A DNA stretch of 64,000 nucleotides from Sphingobacteriaceae bacterium (lineage in GTDB: Bacteria > Bacteroidota > Bacteroidia > B-17B0 > Aurantibacillaceae), in NCBI GenBank assembly GCA_016705695.1, contig JADJLA010000001.1, positions 186,001 through 250,000 of the forward strand. The letters are read 5' to 3'. Positions 36,620-45,835 of the stretch are shown here, piece by piece. Each line of letters begins with the position of its first letter. Position 1 is the stretch's first letter. A model generated the notes under the pieces. That model was not told the DNA's origin, searched no databases, and was given only the letters and a program-made list of their open reading frames with translations. The position numbers and the translations under genes are program-made.

Positions 36620-36628
36620 ATACCCCTA

Positions 36629-36658
36629 AAAACCCGCCTAAACAAAGGCGGGTTTTTT
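36629..36658 (+). terminator. Rho-independent terminator after T9SS paralogue 3
   Basis: AAAACCCGCC pairs with GGCGGGTTTT, followed by T's. Confidence 0.9.
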
Positions 36659-36689
36659 GTTTTAACACAGTTTGGTTCGGTTTTTGTCA

Positions 36690-36697
36690 TATCTTTG
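36690..36697 (+). promoter_or_regulatory. -7 promoter box of T9SS paralogue 4
   Basis: TATCTTTG, a full TAnnTTTG match, ends 13 bp before the ATG at 36711. The leader would therefore be very short. Confidence 0.6.
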
Positions 36698-36710
36698 TTA
36701 CACAGGTAAT

Positions 36711-39700
36711 ATGAAAAAAATACTCTCAATTTTAGCCCTTTGTTTTGTGTTTGTGTTAAGCACAAATGCACAAACAAGTTGTGCCACTGCGCAGCCGTTT
36801 TGCGCGGGCGGAACTTCTGGAGGAACTTTTCCGGCAACGGTTAATGGGCCTGCGGCTGAAAACGGCCCGAACTATGGTTGTCTTGGTACGCAACCAAATC
36901 CGGCTTGGTATTTTTTACAGATCAGCCAATCGGGTAATCTTGATATTTTGATTCAAGGTAACGCTAACCAAGACGTTGATTTTATTTGTTGGGGGCCATT
37001 CAATAGTTTAGCGGGTTGTTGTAATTCATTAACCGCATCTAACATTGTTGATTGCAGTTATTCATCAAGCCCAACAGAAACATTAAATATTGTGGCGGCA
37101 GTTGCAGGACAATTTTACATGGTATTAATTACTAACTTCTCTAACGTAGCTCAAGATATTTTATTTACACAATTTGCCGGAACAGGAGCTACTAATTGTG
37201 GTATTGTTTCAACAAGTACTATGATATGCGCCGGAAGTGTTGCTACACTTTCCATTACCAATAATTCAAATCTTGCAAATCCAACATATTCGATGAATCC
37301 GGGTGCAGTAACATCAGCAGTACCTGTATTTACGGTTTCACCAAGTGTAACAACAACTTATACCTTGTATGTTACAGGAACCAATACCATTAATAATCTT
37401 GTGGTAACACAAACTGCTGTTGCAACTGTAACTGTTTTGCCTAAGCCGGTTGTTAATCCGTTATTAATGAATAGCACTTGTAGTAGTGCCAGTAATTCCG
37501 TCAACTTAAATGTTACATTTATCCCAAGTGGAAGTCCAAATTACACGGTGATATGGGCGCCGCCACCAAGTAATTTTACCTCTGTAAATAGTGGAACTGC
37601 TTCAGGTCTTATTCCCGGAACACAAAATGTAACTGTAACAACAGGTAGTTGTAGTGCAACTGCAAGCTTTGTGGTTGGACCAATTCAGATCCCTGCATCT
37701 TTTACGGTATTCAATGTGGTAAATGATTATACAGTAACGTGTATGAATCCTAACGTTGTATTAACTACTAGTATCACCAACGGAAATGCATTAACGTATA
37801 CTTGGTTTCCAAGTTGCACAGGTACCGTTACCGGATCTAGCATGACCTTTAATCAGCCCTGCACAGGACAAATAACAGGCATGAGCTCTACTGGTTGTAC
37901 CATGACAAGAACTTTCCAAGTTTTCTCAAGTTATACCGCGCCTACAGTTGTTATTACACCAACAGTTGTTTCTATCACATGTATTCCAGGCACAGGATGT
38001 TTTACACTTACAAGCAATTTAGGACCTAACGTAACTACGCAATGGTATCAAATTGCAGGAACAAGTAGTGTGCCCGTTGGTCCTACGCAAGGAACAATAA
38101 ATATTTTCTGCCCTGGTAATCCCGGCGATTACGTAGGTTGTTCAACCAATAATTTAACGGGTTGTGTTTCATGTAAATCAGTTCAGGTAACAGCTTCTGT
38201 TGGGGTGCCTGCATTTACGGTAACAAGTCCTACCAATTTTACAATAGGCTGTGGAAGCACAAGTGTAACAAGTATGCAAGTATCAACAGTTGTTACTTCT
38301 CCTGTACCAAACGTGGCTTGTCAGTATACTTTTGTTCCGCCTGCTACAACAGGAACACCAACTACATTTACTTTAAACCCAAACCAAAATGGGATCATAG
38401 CTCCCGGCACATGGGTAGTATGGGTAAAAGACCTTACCAATAATTGTATCTCAAGTCAATCTGTTAGTATCATACAAAATACAATTGCACCAAATGTAGA
38501 TTACATACAGCCATTAAGTATTTTAAGTTGCAGAGAACCTAGCATGGTATTAAATGGCATAAGCAGTAATGCAAATACAACGATCACTTGGACAGTTCCT
38601 GCGATCCCAACAAATTCTATTAATCCAACACCTAATCACACAGTAAATATTAATCCTGCTGTTACAGGAGCAACCAATAATATTTCGGTGGTAGGAATAT
38701 ACACCGTTGGAGCCGTTGATAATAATAATCAATGTCGATCCACAAAAACAGTACAAATAAATCAGGATATTCGTTTGCCGAAATTCACTATTAGCGCTCT
38801 AACAAATTCGGTTATCACTTGTAAGAATCCGGATGTAGTGATTGTTCCCATTATAACGCCAACATTAGCGGTTGCCTTAGTTCCAACATACATTTGGTAT
38901 CCTCCGGTTGGCTCTGGAGTTGCAGGATCATCATTCAATTCAACGGCTGCAGGAAGTCACACTGCTATTTCAACATCGGTTGTTAATGGTTGTACAACTT
39001 CAGCTACGTATATTGTTGCGATAGATGTTACGCCACCTGCTATTAGTGCTACAATACCATTTACTTTGGATTGTTCAAGTAATCCAACAGTTTTAATATT
39101 GCCGGTGATCACACCAACGCCTGGTCCGTACACGTATTCTTGGACAGCACCCGCTGGTGTTTTAATTTCAAATCCTTCAGGGATGAATTTATTGGCAAAT
39201 CAAATTGGATTGTATAAAATTGCCTTAACAAACACGGTTAACGGATGTGGTTCTTCTGAATCGTATTCGGTAGTTAATGGGGCATTAACAGCTAATTTTG
39301 TTCCAAGTAATCTAACGGGGTATGCACCTTTATCAGTTTACTTTACAAACACAAGCGCAACAAGTACAGGAGCAAGCAGTATCATTTGTGTGTGGAGTTA
39401 TGGAAATGGTGCAGCAACTACAACTGTTTTAAATAACGTAACGCCTGCAACCACATATACCGCAGCAGGAACATACAGTGTTGTATTGATCGCCAGAAAA
39501 GGAACTTGTATTGATAGTTCAATTCATATCATCAATGTGGAGATCCCAAGTAAAATGGAAATACCAAATGTATTTACACCTAATGGAGATAAAGTAAATG
39601 ATGTGTTCCGTTTGATCGCTTCTAATTTGAGAGAAGTAACGGCTATTATTTTTGATCGTTGGGGAAATAAAGTTTACGAAGTAACCAGCGATACCGGAAA

Positions 39701-39830
39701 CTTTGGATGGGATGGTAAAAATCAGTTCGGAAAAGAATGCGCTGCAGGAGTTTATTTCTACGTGATCAAGGCCATAGGAAAAGATGGCCAGGAATACGAT
39801 CAAAAGGGCAATGTAAGCCTCTTCAGATAA
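36711..39830 (+). CDS. Giant T9SS type B surface protein, paralogue 4 (DDC-AIPLC-type head)
   Basis: The protein has 1039 aa from the ATG at 36711. I rejected the 13-residue upstream extension because the signal peptide MKKILSILALCFVFVLSTNAQ starts here and the promoter box lies inside the extension. The head TSCATAQPFCAGG ... PAWYFLQISQSGNLDILI is the same type as in paralogue 3 but divergent. The repeats, PKD-like domain and C-terminal sorting domain (IPNVFTPNGDKVNDVFRL, DRWGNKVYEV, GVYFYVIKAIG) are shared with the other three copies. It is probably a surface adhesin-like protein. Confidence 0.93.
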   Translation: MKKILSILALCFVFVLSTNAQTSCATAQPFCAGGTSGGTFPATVNGPAAENGPNYGCLGTQPNPAWYFLQISQSGNLDILIQGNANQDVDFICWGPFNSLAGCCNSLTASNIVDCSYSSSPTETLNIVAAVAGQFYMVLITNFSNVAQDILFTQFAGTGATNCGIVSTSTMICAGSVATLSITNNSNLANPTYSMNPGAVTSAVPVFTVSPSVTTTYTLYVTGTNTINNLVVTQTAVATVTVLPKPVVNPLLMNSTCSSASNSVNLNVTFIPSGSPNYTVIWAPPPSNFTSVNSGTASGLIPGTQNVTVTTGSCSATASFVVGPIQIPASFTVFNVVNDYTVTCMNPNVVLTTSITNGNALTYTWFPSCTGTVTGSSMTFNQPCTGQITGMSSTGCTMTRTFQVFSSYTAPTVVITPTVVSITCIPGTGCFTLTSNLGPNVTTQWYQIAGTSSVPVGPTQGTINIFCPGNPGDYVGCSTNNLTGCVSCKSVQVTASVGVPAFTVTSPTNFTIGCGSTSVTSMQVSTVVTSPVPNVACQYTFVPPATTGTPTTFTLNPNQNGIIAPGTWVVWVKDLTNNCISSQSVSIIQNTIAPNVDYIQPLSILSCREPSMVLNGISSNANTTITWTVPAIPTNSINPTPNHTVNINPAVTGATNNISVVGIYTVGAVDNNNQCRSTKTVQINQDIRLPKFTISALTNSVITCKNPDVVIVPIITPTLAVALVPTYIWYPPVGSGVAGSSFNSTAAGSHTAISTSVVNGCTTSATYIVAIDVTPPAISATIPFTLDCSSNPTVLILPVITPTPGPYTYSWTAPAGVLISNPSGMNLLANQIGLYKIALTNTVNGCGSSESYSVVNGALTANFVPSNLTGYAPLSVYFTNTSATSTGASSIICVWSYGNGAATTTVLNNVTPATTYTAAGTYSVVLIARKGTCIDSSIHIINVEIPSKMEIPNVFTPNGDKVNDVFRLIASNLREVTAIIFDRWGNKVYEVTSDTGNFGWDGKNQFGKECAAGVYFYVIKAIGKDGQEYDQKGNVSLFR

Positions 39831-39853
39831 GGCTTTTAGAAGATATTTCATTT

Positions 39854-39885
39854 AAAACCCGGTCTTAAAAAGATCGGGTTTTTTG
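39854..39885 (+). terminator. Rho-independent terminator after T9SS paralogue 4
   Basis: AAAACCCGGTCTT pairs (one wobble) with AAGATCGGGTTTT, then T's. It separates the surface-protein cluster from mutS. Confidence 0.88.
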
Positions 39886-39938
39886 TTTATAATTTATTTG
39901 GGTCTATCTAAGGGATTTCCTGTAAATTAGATATCCCT

Positions 39939-42602
39939 ATGGCGAAAAGTGCAGATAAAGAAACTCCGTTAATGAAGCAGTACAACAGCATCAAGGCGAA
40001 ATACCCTGATGCTATTTTGCTGTTTAGGGTTGGAGATTTTTACGAAACATTTGGCGAAGATGCTATTAAGGCTGCAAAGATCTTAGGCATTGTTCAAACC
40101 AAACGCGCTAATGGTTCGGGCACCCATATTGAACTCGCTGGTTTTCCTCATCATTCATTAGATTCGTATTTGCCAAAATTAGTTCGTGCGGGATACCGAG
40201 TTGCTATTTGCGATCAACTGGAAGATCCAAAAATGGTAAAAGGAATTGTAAAACGTGGCATTACCGAATTAGTAACACCGGGTGTAAGTTTTAATGATAA
40301 GATCTTAGACCATCAACAAAATAATTTTTTAGCTGCCATTCATTTCGAAAATGAAAAAGCAGGTGTTTCTTTTTTGGATGTTTCAACGGGTTTGTTTTTA
40401 ATCGCTGAAGGAAGTTTAACCTATATAGAAAAACTCATTCAGAATTTTAAACCCAACGAAGTTTTATTTGAAAAGAATAAACGCAACAACTTAAATGATC
40501 TGTTAGGCGATAAATTTTATTCGTTTGGCTTGGATGATTGGGCCTTTAAATACGATTTTGGTTTTGATTCGCTCATTAAACAATTTGAAACTACATCACT
40601 CAAAGGATTTGGTATTGAAGGATTGAATACCGCCATTGCAAGTTGTGGCGCTTTGTTACATTATTTAAATGAAACAAAACACGATCGCTTAAAACACATT
40701 ACGCAGGTAAGCAGAATTGATGAAGATGAGTATGTGTGGATGGATAAATTCACCATTCGTAATTTAGAGATCTACGGTTCTAACCACGAGAACGGAAAAT
40801 GTTTGGTGGATGTGATCGACGAAACGCATACGCCTATGGGTTCGCGTTTATTGAAGCGGTGGTTGGCCTTGCCATTGAAAAATACAGCGGCTATTAATGA
40901 ACGTTTGGATGTGGTAGATTATTTTGTGAGGAATGATGTGCAGCGCTTAGAATTGATCGGTTTACTAAAGGATATTGGTGATATGGAACGTCTTATTTCC
41001 AAAGTAGCCGTTGGTAAAGCAAATCCTCGCGAATTGTTTCACATCAAACGTTCTTTACAAATTGTTGCCGATATAAAACAACGCACGCAAGGTTTAGAGA
41101 ATACCTCACTAAAAAAAATAAGCGAGCAGTTAAATCCTTGTTTGTTGGCTTTTGAAAAATTAGCTAAGGAATTGAACGAAGAAGCGCCTGTAAATATTTT
41201 AAAAGGCAATGTAATAAATGCAGGAATAAATGCAGAGTTAGATGAATTGCGTGGCTTGTCCTTCAGTGGAAAAGATCATTTACTAAAAATCCAACAGCGC
41301 GAAATAGAGAATACAGGAATTAGTTCGTTAAAAGTAGCATACAATAATGTATTTGGTTATTATTTAGAAGTAACCAATGTGCATAAAGATAAAGTGCCAA
41401 GTGATTGGATGCGTAAACAAACGCTTACCAATGCAGAACGCTACATAACTCCGGAGCTAAAGGAATACGAAGAAAAAATATTAGGTGCTGAAGAAAAGAT
41501 AGCACGTTTAGAACAGCAATTGTACGAAGAGTTAATTCGTTTTGTAGCTGATTATATTGAACCAATTCAGCTCAACTCAAATTTATTAGCGCGTTTAGAT
41601 GTGCTTATTGGTTTTGCAGAATTAGCATATCAAAATTCGTATGTACGCGCGGTTGTAAATGATGGTCATGCGATCAATATTACCGACGGCCGCCATCCTG
41701 TGATCGAAAAGCAATTACCCTTAGGAACAGAATATGTAAGCAATTCGGTTTATTTGGATAATGAAACTCAGCAGGTGATGATGATCACCGGACCCAATAT
41801 GAGTGGTAAATCGGCTTTGTTACGTCAAACTGCTTTGATAACACTAATGGCGCAGATAGGAAGTTTTGTTCCTGCAAAAGCAGCCGAGCTTGGCATAGTT
41901 GATAAGATATTTACACGCGTTGGCGCCACAGATAATATTTCTTCAGGTGAATCTACATTTATGGTGGAGATGAATGAGACCGCCAGCATCTTAAATAATT
42001 TAAGCGATCGAAGCTTAGTACTGCTGGATGAGATCGGACGAGGAACAAGTACCTACGATGGAATTTCTATTGCGTGGAGTATTGCCGAGTTCATACACAA
42101 TCAATCAGCCAATAGAGCAAAAACATTATTCGCCACACATTACCACGAACTAAATGAAATGACAAATTATTTTCCACGCATCAAGAACTTTAACGTAAGC
42201 GTGCAGGAATTAAATAATAAGATCATTTTCCTTCGTAAATTAAAAGAGGGTGGAAGCGAGCACAGCTTTGGTATTCATGTGGCAAAAATGGCCGGCATGC
42301 CACGAATAGTGATTGAACGCGCTAATGTTATTCTTCAAAAATTAGAGAAAGAACATGAGATGGAATTGGAACTTGCCAATGCAAATGGAGTAGAAGGAGG
42401 AATGAAAAAAGTAGCAGCGCCAAAAGTATCTTCGAATAATGGTGCGCTTCGTGATGAAGAAATGCAATTGAGTTTTTTCCAAATGAGTGACCCCGTACTG
42501 CAAAAAATAAAAGAAGATATTTTAAATACCGATATCAATACTTTAACTCCTGTTGAGGCTTTGATGAAACTCAATGAGATCAAAAAGACCCTTGGAATTT
42601 AA
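39939..42602 (+). CDS. mutS: DNA mismatch repair protein MutS
   Basis: MutS recognises mispairs and starts mismatch repair. The 887-aa protein has the mismatch-reading Phe-x-Glu (GDFYETFGEDA, about residue 31), connector, lever and clamp domains, and the C-terminal ABC ATPase with Walker A GPNMSGKSALLRQ (about residue 618), the signature TDNISSGESTFMVEM, Walker B LVLLDEIGRGTSTYDG and the His loop FATHYHEL. Length and start are typical. The stop codon touches the long hairpin element C. Confidence 0.98.
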   Translation: MAKSADKETPLMKQYNSIKAKYPDAILLFRVGDFYETFGEDAIKAAKILGIVQTKRANGSGTHIELAGFPHHSLDSYLPKLVRAGYRVAICDQLEDPKMVKGIVKRGITELVTPGVSFNDKILDHQQNNFLAAIHFENEKAGVSFLDVSTGLFLIAEGSLTYIEKLIQNFKPNEVLFEKNKRNNLNDLLGDKFYSFGLDDWAFKYDFGFDSLIKQFETTSLKGFGIEGLNTAIASCGALLHYLNETKHDRLKHITQVSRIDEDEYVWMDKFTIRNLEIYGSNHENGKCLVDVIDETHTPMGSRLLKRWLALPLKNTAAINERLDVVDYFVRNDVQRLELIGLLKDIGDMERLISKVAVGKANPRELFHIKRSLQIVADIKQRTQGLENTSLKKISEQLNPCLLAFEKLAKELNEEAPVNILKGNVINAGINAELDELRGLSFSGKDHLLKIQQREIENTGISSLKVAYNNVFGYYLEVTNVHKDKVPSDWMRKQTLTNAERYITPELKEYEEKILGAEEKIARLEQQLYEELIRFVADYIEPIQLNSNLLARLDVLIGFAELAYQNSYVRAVVNDGHAINITDGRHPVIEKQLPLGTEYVSNSVYLDNETQQVMMITGPNMSGKSALLRQTALITLMAQIGSFVPAKAAELGIVDKIFTRVGATDNISSGESTFMVEMNETASILNNLSDRSLVLLDEIGRGTSTYDGISIAWSIAEFIHNQSANRAKTLFATHYHELNEMTNYFPRIKNFNVSVQELNNKIIFLRKLKEGGSEHSFGIHVAKMAGMPRIVIERANVILQKLEKEHEMELELANANGVEGGMKKVAAPKVSSNNGALRDEEMQLSFFQMSDPVLQKIKEDILNTDINTLTPVEALMKLNEIKKTLGI

Positions 42603-42763
42603 TACCAAGTGTATTTATTATTTAGTCCAATATACTTGTTCTTTTTCACCAATGCTTCGTTAAAAAATAGCTCCGTAGCTTTGGCTACGCATCAATTTTT
42701 TATCCTCGCCTTGGTAAAAAATAACTTCGTATCTTCGAACTAAATTATAAATACATTTGGTAT
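42602..42763. repeat. Long imperfect hairpin element, copy C (inverted orientation)
   Basis: It spans the whole intergenic gap from the last base of the mutS stop to one base before the next ATG. The outer arms ATACCAAGTGTATTTATTAT and its near-complement at 42740-42763 pair over about 25 bp. Inside are TAAAAAAT/ATTTTTTA and an apical GTAGC-TTTG-GCTAC hairpin. Read on the minus strand, the loops carry GGCGAGG on the 5' side and AACGAAG on the 3' side, as in copy A. Confidence 0.78.
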
Positions 42764-42764
42764 A

Positions 42765-43928
42765 ATGATCAAACGATTATTCTTTATTCTTTACATTGTT
42801 TCATTTTCCTTAACAGCACAGGATAGTATTCCAAAAAACAAACTCGAACTTTCTTTTAATTCTTATATAGGCTATTTGGTTCCTGCTTATCCCGATGCGC
42901 CAAAAAGCAATTACGCTTTGCTAAATTCTATTGGCTTTCAATGGCAAACGCAAGGCAAAGATCAATGGCAACAGTTATATCGATTTCCTAAGCAAGGTTT
43001 TGAGGTGTTCTTTGGAACGTATAATAATCCAACGCAATTAGGATATAATATTGGAATTGTTCCTTCATTAGAATGGCGCGGAAAAAAGCCGAACAAGAAT
43101 TGGCGTTTTAAATTTGGCTTGGGCGTTTCGTATTTTAATAAACCTTTCAATCTTGTTTCAAATCCGAATAATTTTTACATAGGTAGGCATTTTACCAATA
43201 TGAGCATTACCAGTATTTTCTGGACAAAAAGATTAAATAAGGATCTTGCTTTAACGTATGGTATTTCTTCTGTTCATGCTTCCGACGGACATACCGCTTT
43301 ACCCAATGCAGGAATGAATATTTTTTGTGGACATGTGGGTTTACGTTTTGAAAAGAAGAGAGAGTTTAAAAAGGTGGAAATAATGCCGCGGCCTTCTGAA
43401 AACACATTTGTAATAAAAGCCGGAATTGGTTTTCATGAATTTGGTTCTACTACAAAGGCTATTGGTGGACCAAGATATCCAAGTTATCATTTATCGGGTT
43501 GGTATTCTATTCCAAAAGGAAATATTCATTTGTGGCAGGCAGGAATGACCTTAGCATACTATACCAGTTTTTATGATTATATAAAAAGCCAAGAGGTGTA
43601 TTCAACCGATCTGCATGTGCGATCAAGTACAGGAGTTGTTTTTGCGGGACATGAATTTGTGTTTGGCAAATTTGGTTTTGTTTCGCAGTTAGGAGTTTAT
43701 TTTTACAATCCGTTTTTTATCAAACAAAAAAAGATAGAAGGAGAATGGAATGGTTTTGGTGAGAAACTGCAAGCGATCAACACAAATCGTATTGGTATCA
43801 TGTATTACCCTTTCAAAAAAAGAAACTCGTTGAATAATATAAGTAGGCAACTAAGCCTTGGCGCTTTCATAAAAGCAAATGTTGGTCAGGCCGATCTTTT
43901 TGAATATTCTATTGGGTATTCGTTTTGA
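42765..43928 (+). CDS. PagL-like outer-membrane lipid A deacylase / acyloxyacyl hydrolase family protein
   Basis: The 387-aa protein has a signal peptide (MIKRLFFILYIVSFSLTAQ) and a beta-barrel-like pattern. The segment SSVHASDGHTALPNAGMNIF corresponds to the family's catalytic His-x-Ser-Asn/Asp-Gly region (PagL-type H-x-S). PagL removes the 3-O-acyl chain of lipid A in the outer membrane. Here Ala replaces the residue after His and Asp replaces Asn, so it could be a variant or a structural relative. The C-terminal half is another barrel-like stretch, making it about twice the size of PagL. Confidence 0.75.
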   Translation: MIKRLFFILYIVSFSLTAQDSIPKNKLELSFNSYIGYLVPAYPDAPKSNYALLNSIGFQWQTQGKDQWQQLYRFPKQGFEVFFGTYNNPTQLGYNIGIVPSLEWRGKKPNKNWRFKFGLGVSYFNKPFNLVSNPNNFYIGRHFTNMSITSIFWTKRLNKDLALTYGISSVHASDGHTALPNAGMNIFCGHVGLRFEKKREFKKVEIMPRPSENTFVIKAGIGFHEFGSTTKAIGGPRYPSYHLSGWYSIPKGNIHLWQAGMTLAYYTSFYDYIKSQEVYSTDLHVRSSTGVVFAGHEFVFGKFGFVSQLGVYFYNPFFIKQKKIEGEWNGFGEKLQAINTNRIGIMYYPFKKRNSLNNISRQLSLGAFIKANVGQADLFEYSIGYSF

Positions 43929-43961
43929 TCGAAGGGATTTCGCTCGCCTATTATTTTTCTA

Positions 43962-44080
43962 TGCCACAGATTTCGCAGATTCACACAGATTTCATTCACA
44001 GATTAATATCATAACTACATTTAACATGACTTAAAAGAATCCGTGAAACAAATCTGCGAAAATTTGTGTAATCTGTGGCA
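43962..44080. repeat. Imperfect inverted repeat with TGCCACAGATT ends
   Basis: Two 31-bp arms (43962-43992 and 44050-44080) start and end with TGCCACAGATT/AATCTGTGGCA and share internal CGCAGATT and CACA/TGTG pieces. It lies between convergent genes. Repeats built from CACAGATT are familiar in Bacteroidota intergenic DNA; here it may act as a bidirectional terminator-like structure. Confidence 0.6.
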
Positions 44081-44109
44081 AAATAGACTTGTGACTTTGT
44101 CTCGGTTAT

Positions 44110-45128
44110 TTATTTTGTGATCCGGAACAATTTCCCATCCGAAGAACTTACCACCATTCTCCCTTGTTTATCCTTAACAACCGAAAGCAGATCGCCTTTT
44201 GTTATAGATGTATACTCTTTAAATGTTTGCCCATCTTGGCTGCTCATTACTAAACCTTCAGTTCCAACCACCCAGCCTGTATTTGCATCACTAAAGTAAA
44301 TGCCATTGAAATGAATGCGCTTTTTTGTGGCAGTGTTTGGTTTTAAAAGTGTTTTCCAGTTGTCACCCGCATCATCTGTTCTGTATATTCCTCCATCATA
44401 ACCGCACACAAAACCAATTCGCGAATTGATAGTGGAAGAGGATGTAAAAAATCTCCGGCAAATTCCATGGGCGTATATTTATAACCATGATCAGTTGTGC
44501 GATAAGAATTTCCATATCCGGCCAAAACAAAATTCTCTTGAGTAAAATTCAAACCTGTTCTAAATTCATGATCAAAATGCCATACCCATCGCATGGTATT
44601 ATTCTCAAACCAAAGCGCATTTCCATTATGATAATTTTCACCGCCCACGACCATAAGTAAATTATAATTTCCGAAAATGCAACGCAGCGGTGTATTATTA
44701 AAATGTTCAAGATTTATATTCGCAAAACTTACTTGGCTCCACGAATTTCCATTATCCTTGCTTCTTAATAATTGAAGCGCATCGCCGCAAGCGTATGCAA
44801 TTGTATCATTCACAAAATTAATATCGTATAAGCATTTACCGGGCGAATTAAATAGTAACGCCCATGTTTTACCTGCATCGATTGTTCTGTAAATAAAACC
44901 GCTCTCGTTTTTTTTACCCCCACAAATAAATCCGGTGTTCGCATCTAGCCAAACGCTTTTGTGGATGGCCTGTTGAGTGGGTGTGGTAAGCTCTTCAGTT
45001 TGTAAATTTACCAGGTTTTTACCCTTTTTGCAGCTGCCAAAAGCCACAAATAGAAGCAGAGCCAATAGCCCCAAAAACCCTATGAAAAGCCTTATTTTCA
45101 AGCGGTTAAATATACTTACAAGGGCCAT
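44110..45128 (-). pseudogene. YCF48/BNR-like beta-propeller lipoprotein, frameshifted
   Basis: Two overlapping frames, 45128-44343 and 44409-44110, together encode one protein of about 339 aa. It has a membrane anchor with a lipobox-like LFVAFGSC, then repeats with DANTGFICGG, YRTIDAGKTW, SKDNGNSW, YRTTDHGYKY, YRTDDAGDNW and DANTGWVVG, typical of YCF48/sialidase-like Asp-box propellers. The break is at an A6 run at 44446-44451 (T6 in the gene): adding one base joins the frames as FFTSSSTINSRIGFVCGYDG. It is either an indel pseudogene or a homopolymer read error. Confidence 0.82.
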
Positions 45129-45206
45129 AATAATTTTGTGAGGTTATTAAATTTTATTTACATTTGCACTCCCCAATGAAAAGGCTTAGGCCTGATCATT
45201 GGAAAA

Positions 45207-45279
45207 GCGAAAGTAGCTCAGTTGGTAGAGCGTAACCTTGCCAAGGTTAAGGTCGCGGGTTCGAGACCCGTCTTTCGCT
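45207..45279 (+). tRNA. tRNA-Gly (GCC anticodon)
   Basis: The cloverleaf is complete: acceptor GCGAAAG/CTTTCGC, D arm GCTC-AGTTGGTA-GAGC, anticodon stem TAACC/GGTTA with loop TTGCCAA (anticodon GCC), T arm GCGGG-TTCGAGA-CCCGT, and discriminator T. CCA is not encoded. A terminator follows. Confidence 0.97.
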
Positions 45280-45315
45280 CTAACTCGCCGAAGCGAAAGC
45301 AAAGGAGAGTCAAAA

Positions 45316-45338
45316 AGAGCCCCCTAAGGGCTTTTTTT
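45316..45338 (+). terminator. Rho-independent terminator after tRNA-Gly
   Basis: AGCCCC-CTA-AGGGCT is followed by T7. Confidence 0.85.
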
Positions 45339-45355
45339 AATCGAACACCAAGAAT

Positions 45356-45549
45356 GCTTGGGTGGTGGTCCCGATAGCTATCGGGATGGTAACACGCAGG
45401 CGCAGCGGTTCGCAGGATTTTAAATCCTGATCGCTTAATAAAAGAACAATCTGCTTGGGTGGTGGTCCCGATAGCTATCGGGATGGTAACGCGCAGGCGC
45501 AGCGGTTCGCAGGATTTTAAATCCTGATCGCTTAATAAAAGAACAATCT
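45356..45549. repeat. Two tandem 97-bp tRNA-Leu-derived units
   Basis: Copies start at 45356 and 45453, and the true tRNA-Leu starts at 45550, exactly one more period on. Each begins like the tRNA (GCTTGGGTGGTGG), then has the palindrome TCCCGATAGCTATCGGGA (45369-45386 and 45466-45483) where the D loop would be. Next come GGTAACrCGCAGG and an anticodon-like stem CAGGA-TTTTAAA-TCCTG. The variable arm, T arm and 3' acceptor strand are absent. The copies differ from each other by about one base (ACACGC/ACGCGC). They are unlikely to be functional tRNAs. Confidence 0.8.
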
Positions 45550-45633
45550 GCTTGGGTGGTGGAATTGGTAGACACGCAGGACTTAAAATCCTGTGCTTTC
45601 ACGAGCGTACGGGTTCAAGTCCCGTCCCGAGTA
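45550..45633 (+). tRNA. tRNA-Leu (TAA anticodon)
   Basis: A class II tRNA: acceptor GCTTGGG/CCCGAGT with two G-T wobbles, D arm GGTGGAATTGGTAGACAC, anticodon stem CAGGA/TCCTG with loop CTTAAAA (anticodon TAA), long variable arm TGCTTTCACGAGCGT, T arm ACGGG-TTCAAGT-CCCGT, and discriminator A. CCA is not encoded. Confidence 0.96.
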
Positions 45634-45637
45634 CTAG

Positions 45638-45675
45638 ACTCCAAAAAAAGGCGACTTTTTTTGGAGTTTTTTTTT
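45638..45675 (+). terminator. Rho-independent terminator after tRNA-Leu
   Basis: A perfect 12-bp stem ACTCCAAAAAAA/TTTTTTTGGAGT around GGCGAC is followed by T's. Confidence 0.88.
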
Positions 45676-45835
45676 TAAATCCGTTGAACTTTATGTTTTT
45701 GACAGTTTTCTCAATAATCATTTTTAGCGAAAATAAGTTCAATAATAGTTGATCCTGAAATTTAAAAATCGAACTAATCGATCTCCAATAAGTTAACAAA
45801 TTTTCTCATCCAAAAATTGCGGCGGTCTAATATTG

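Noticed and set aside
25168..39830. The four giant genes as an assembly duplication artefact
   Set aside because: The copies have different heads, different intergenic DNA and different small genes between them, and they differ at many positions, so they are true paralogues. A local collapse within identical tracts cannot be excluded.
45356..45549. The 97-bp repeats as a CRISPR array or as functional tRNA genes
   Set aside because: There are no unique spacers between identical repeats, so it is not CRISPR. The T arm and the acceptor 3' strand are absent, so they are not functional tRNAs.
45552..45752. ORF overlapping tRNA-Leu and its terminator
   Set aside because: It begins inside the tRNA and runs through the terminator hairpin, so it is not a gene.
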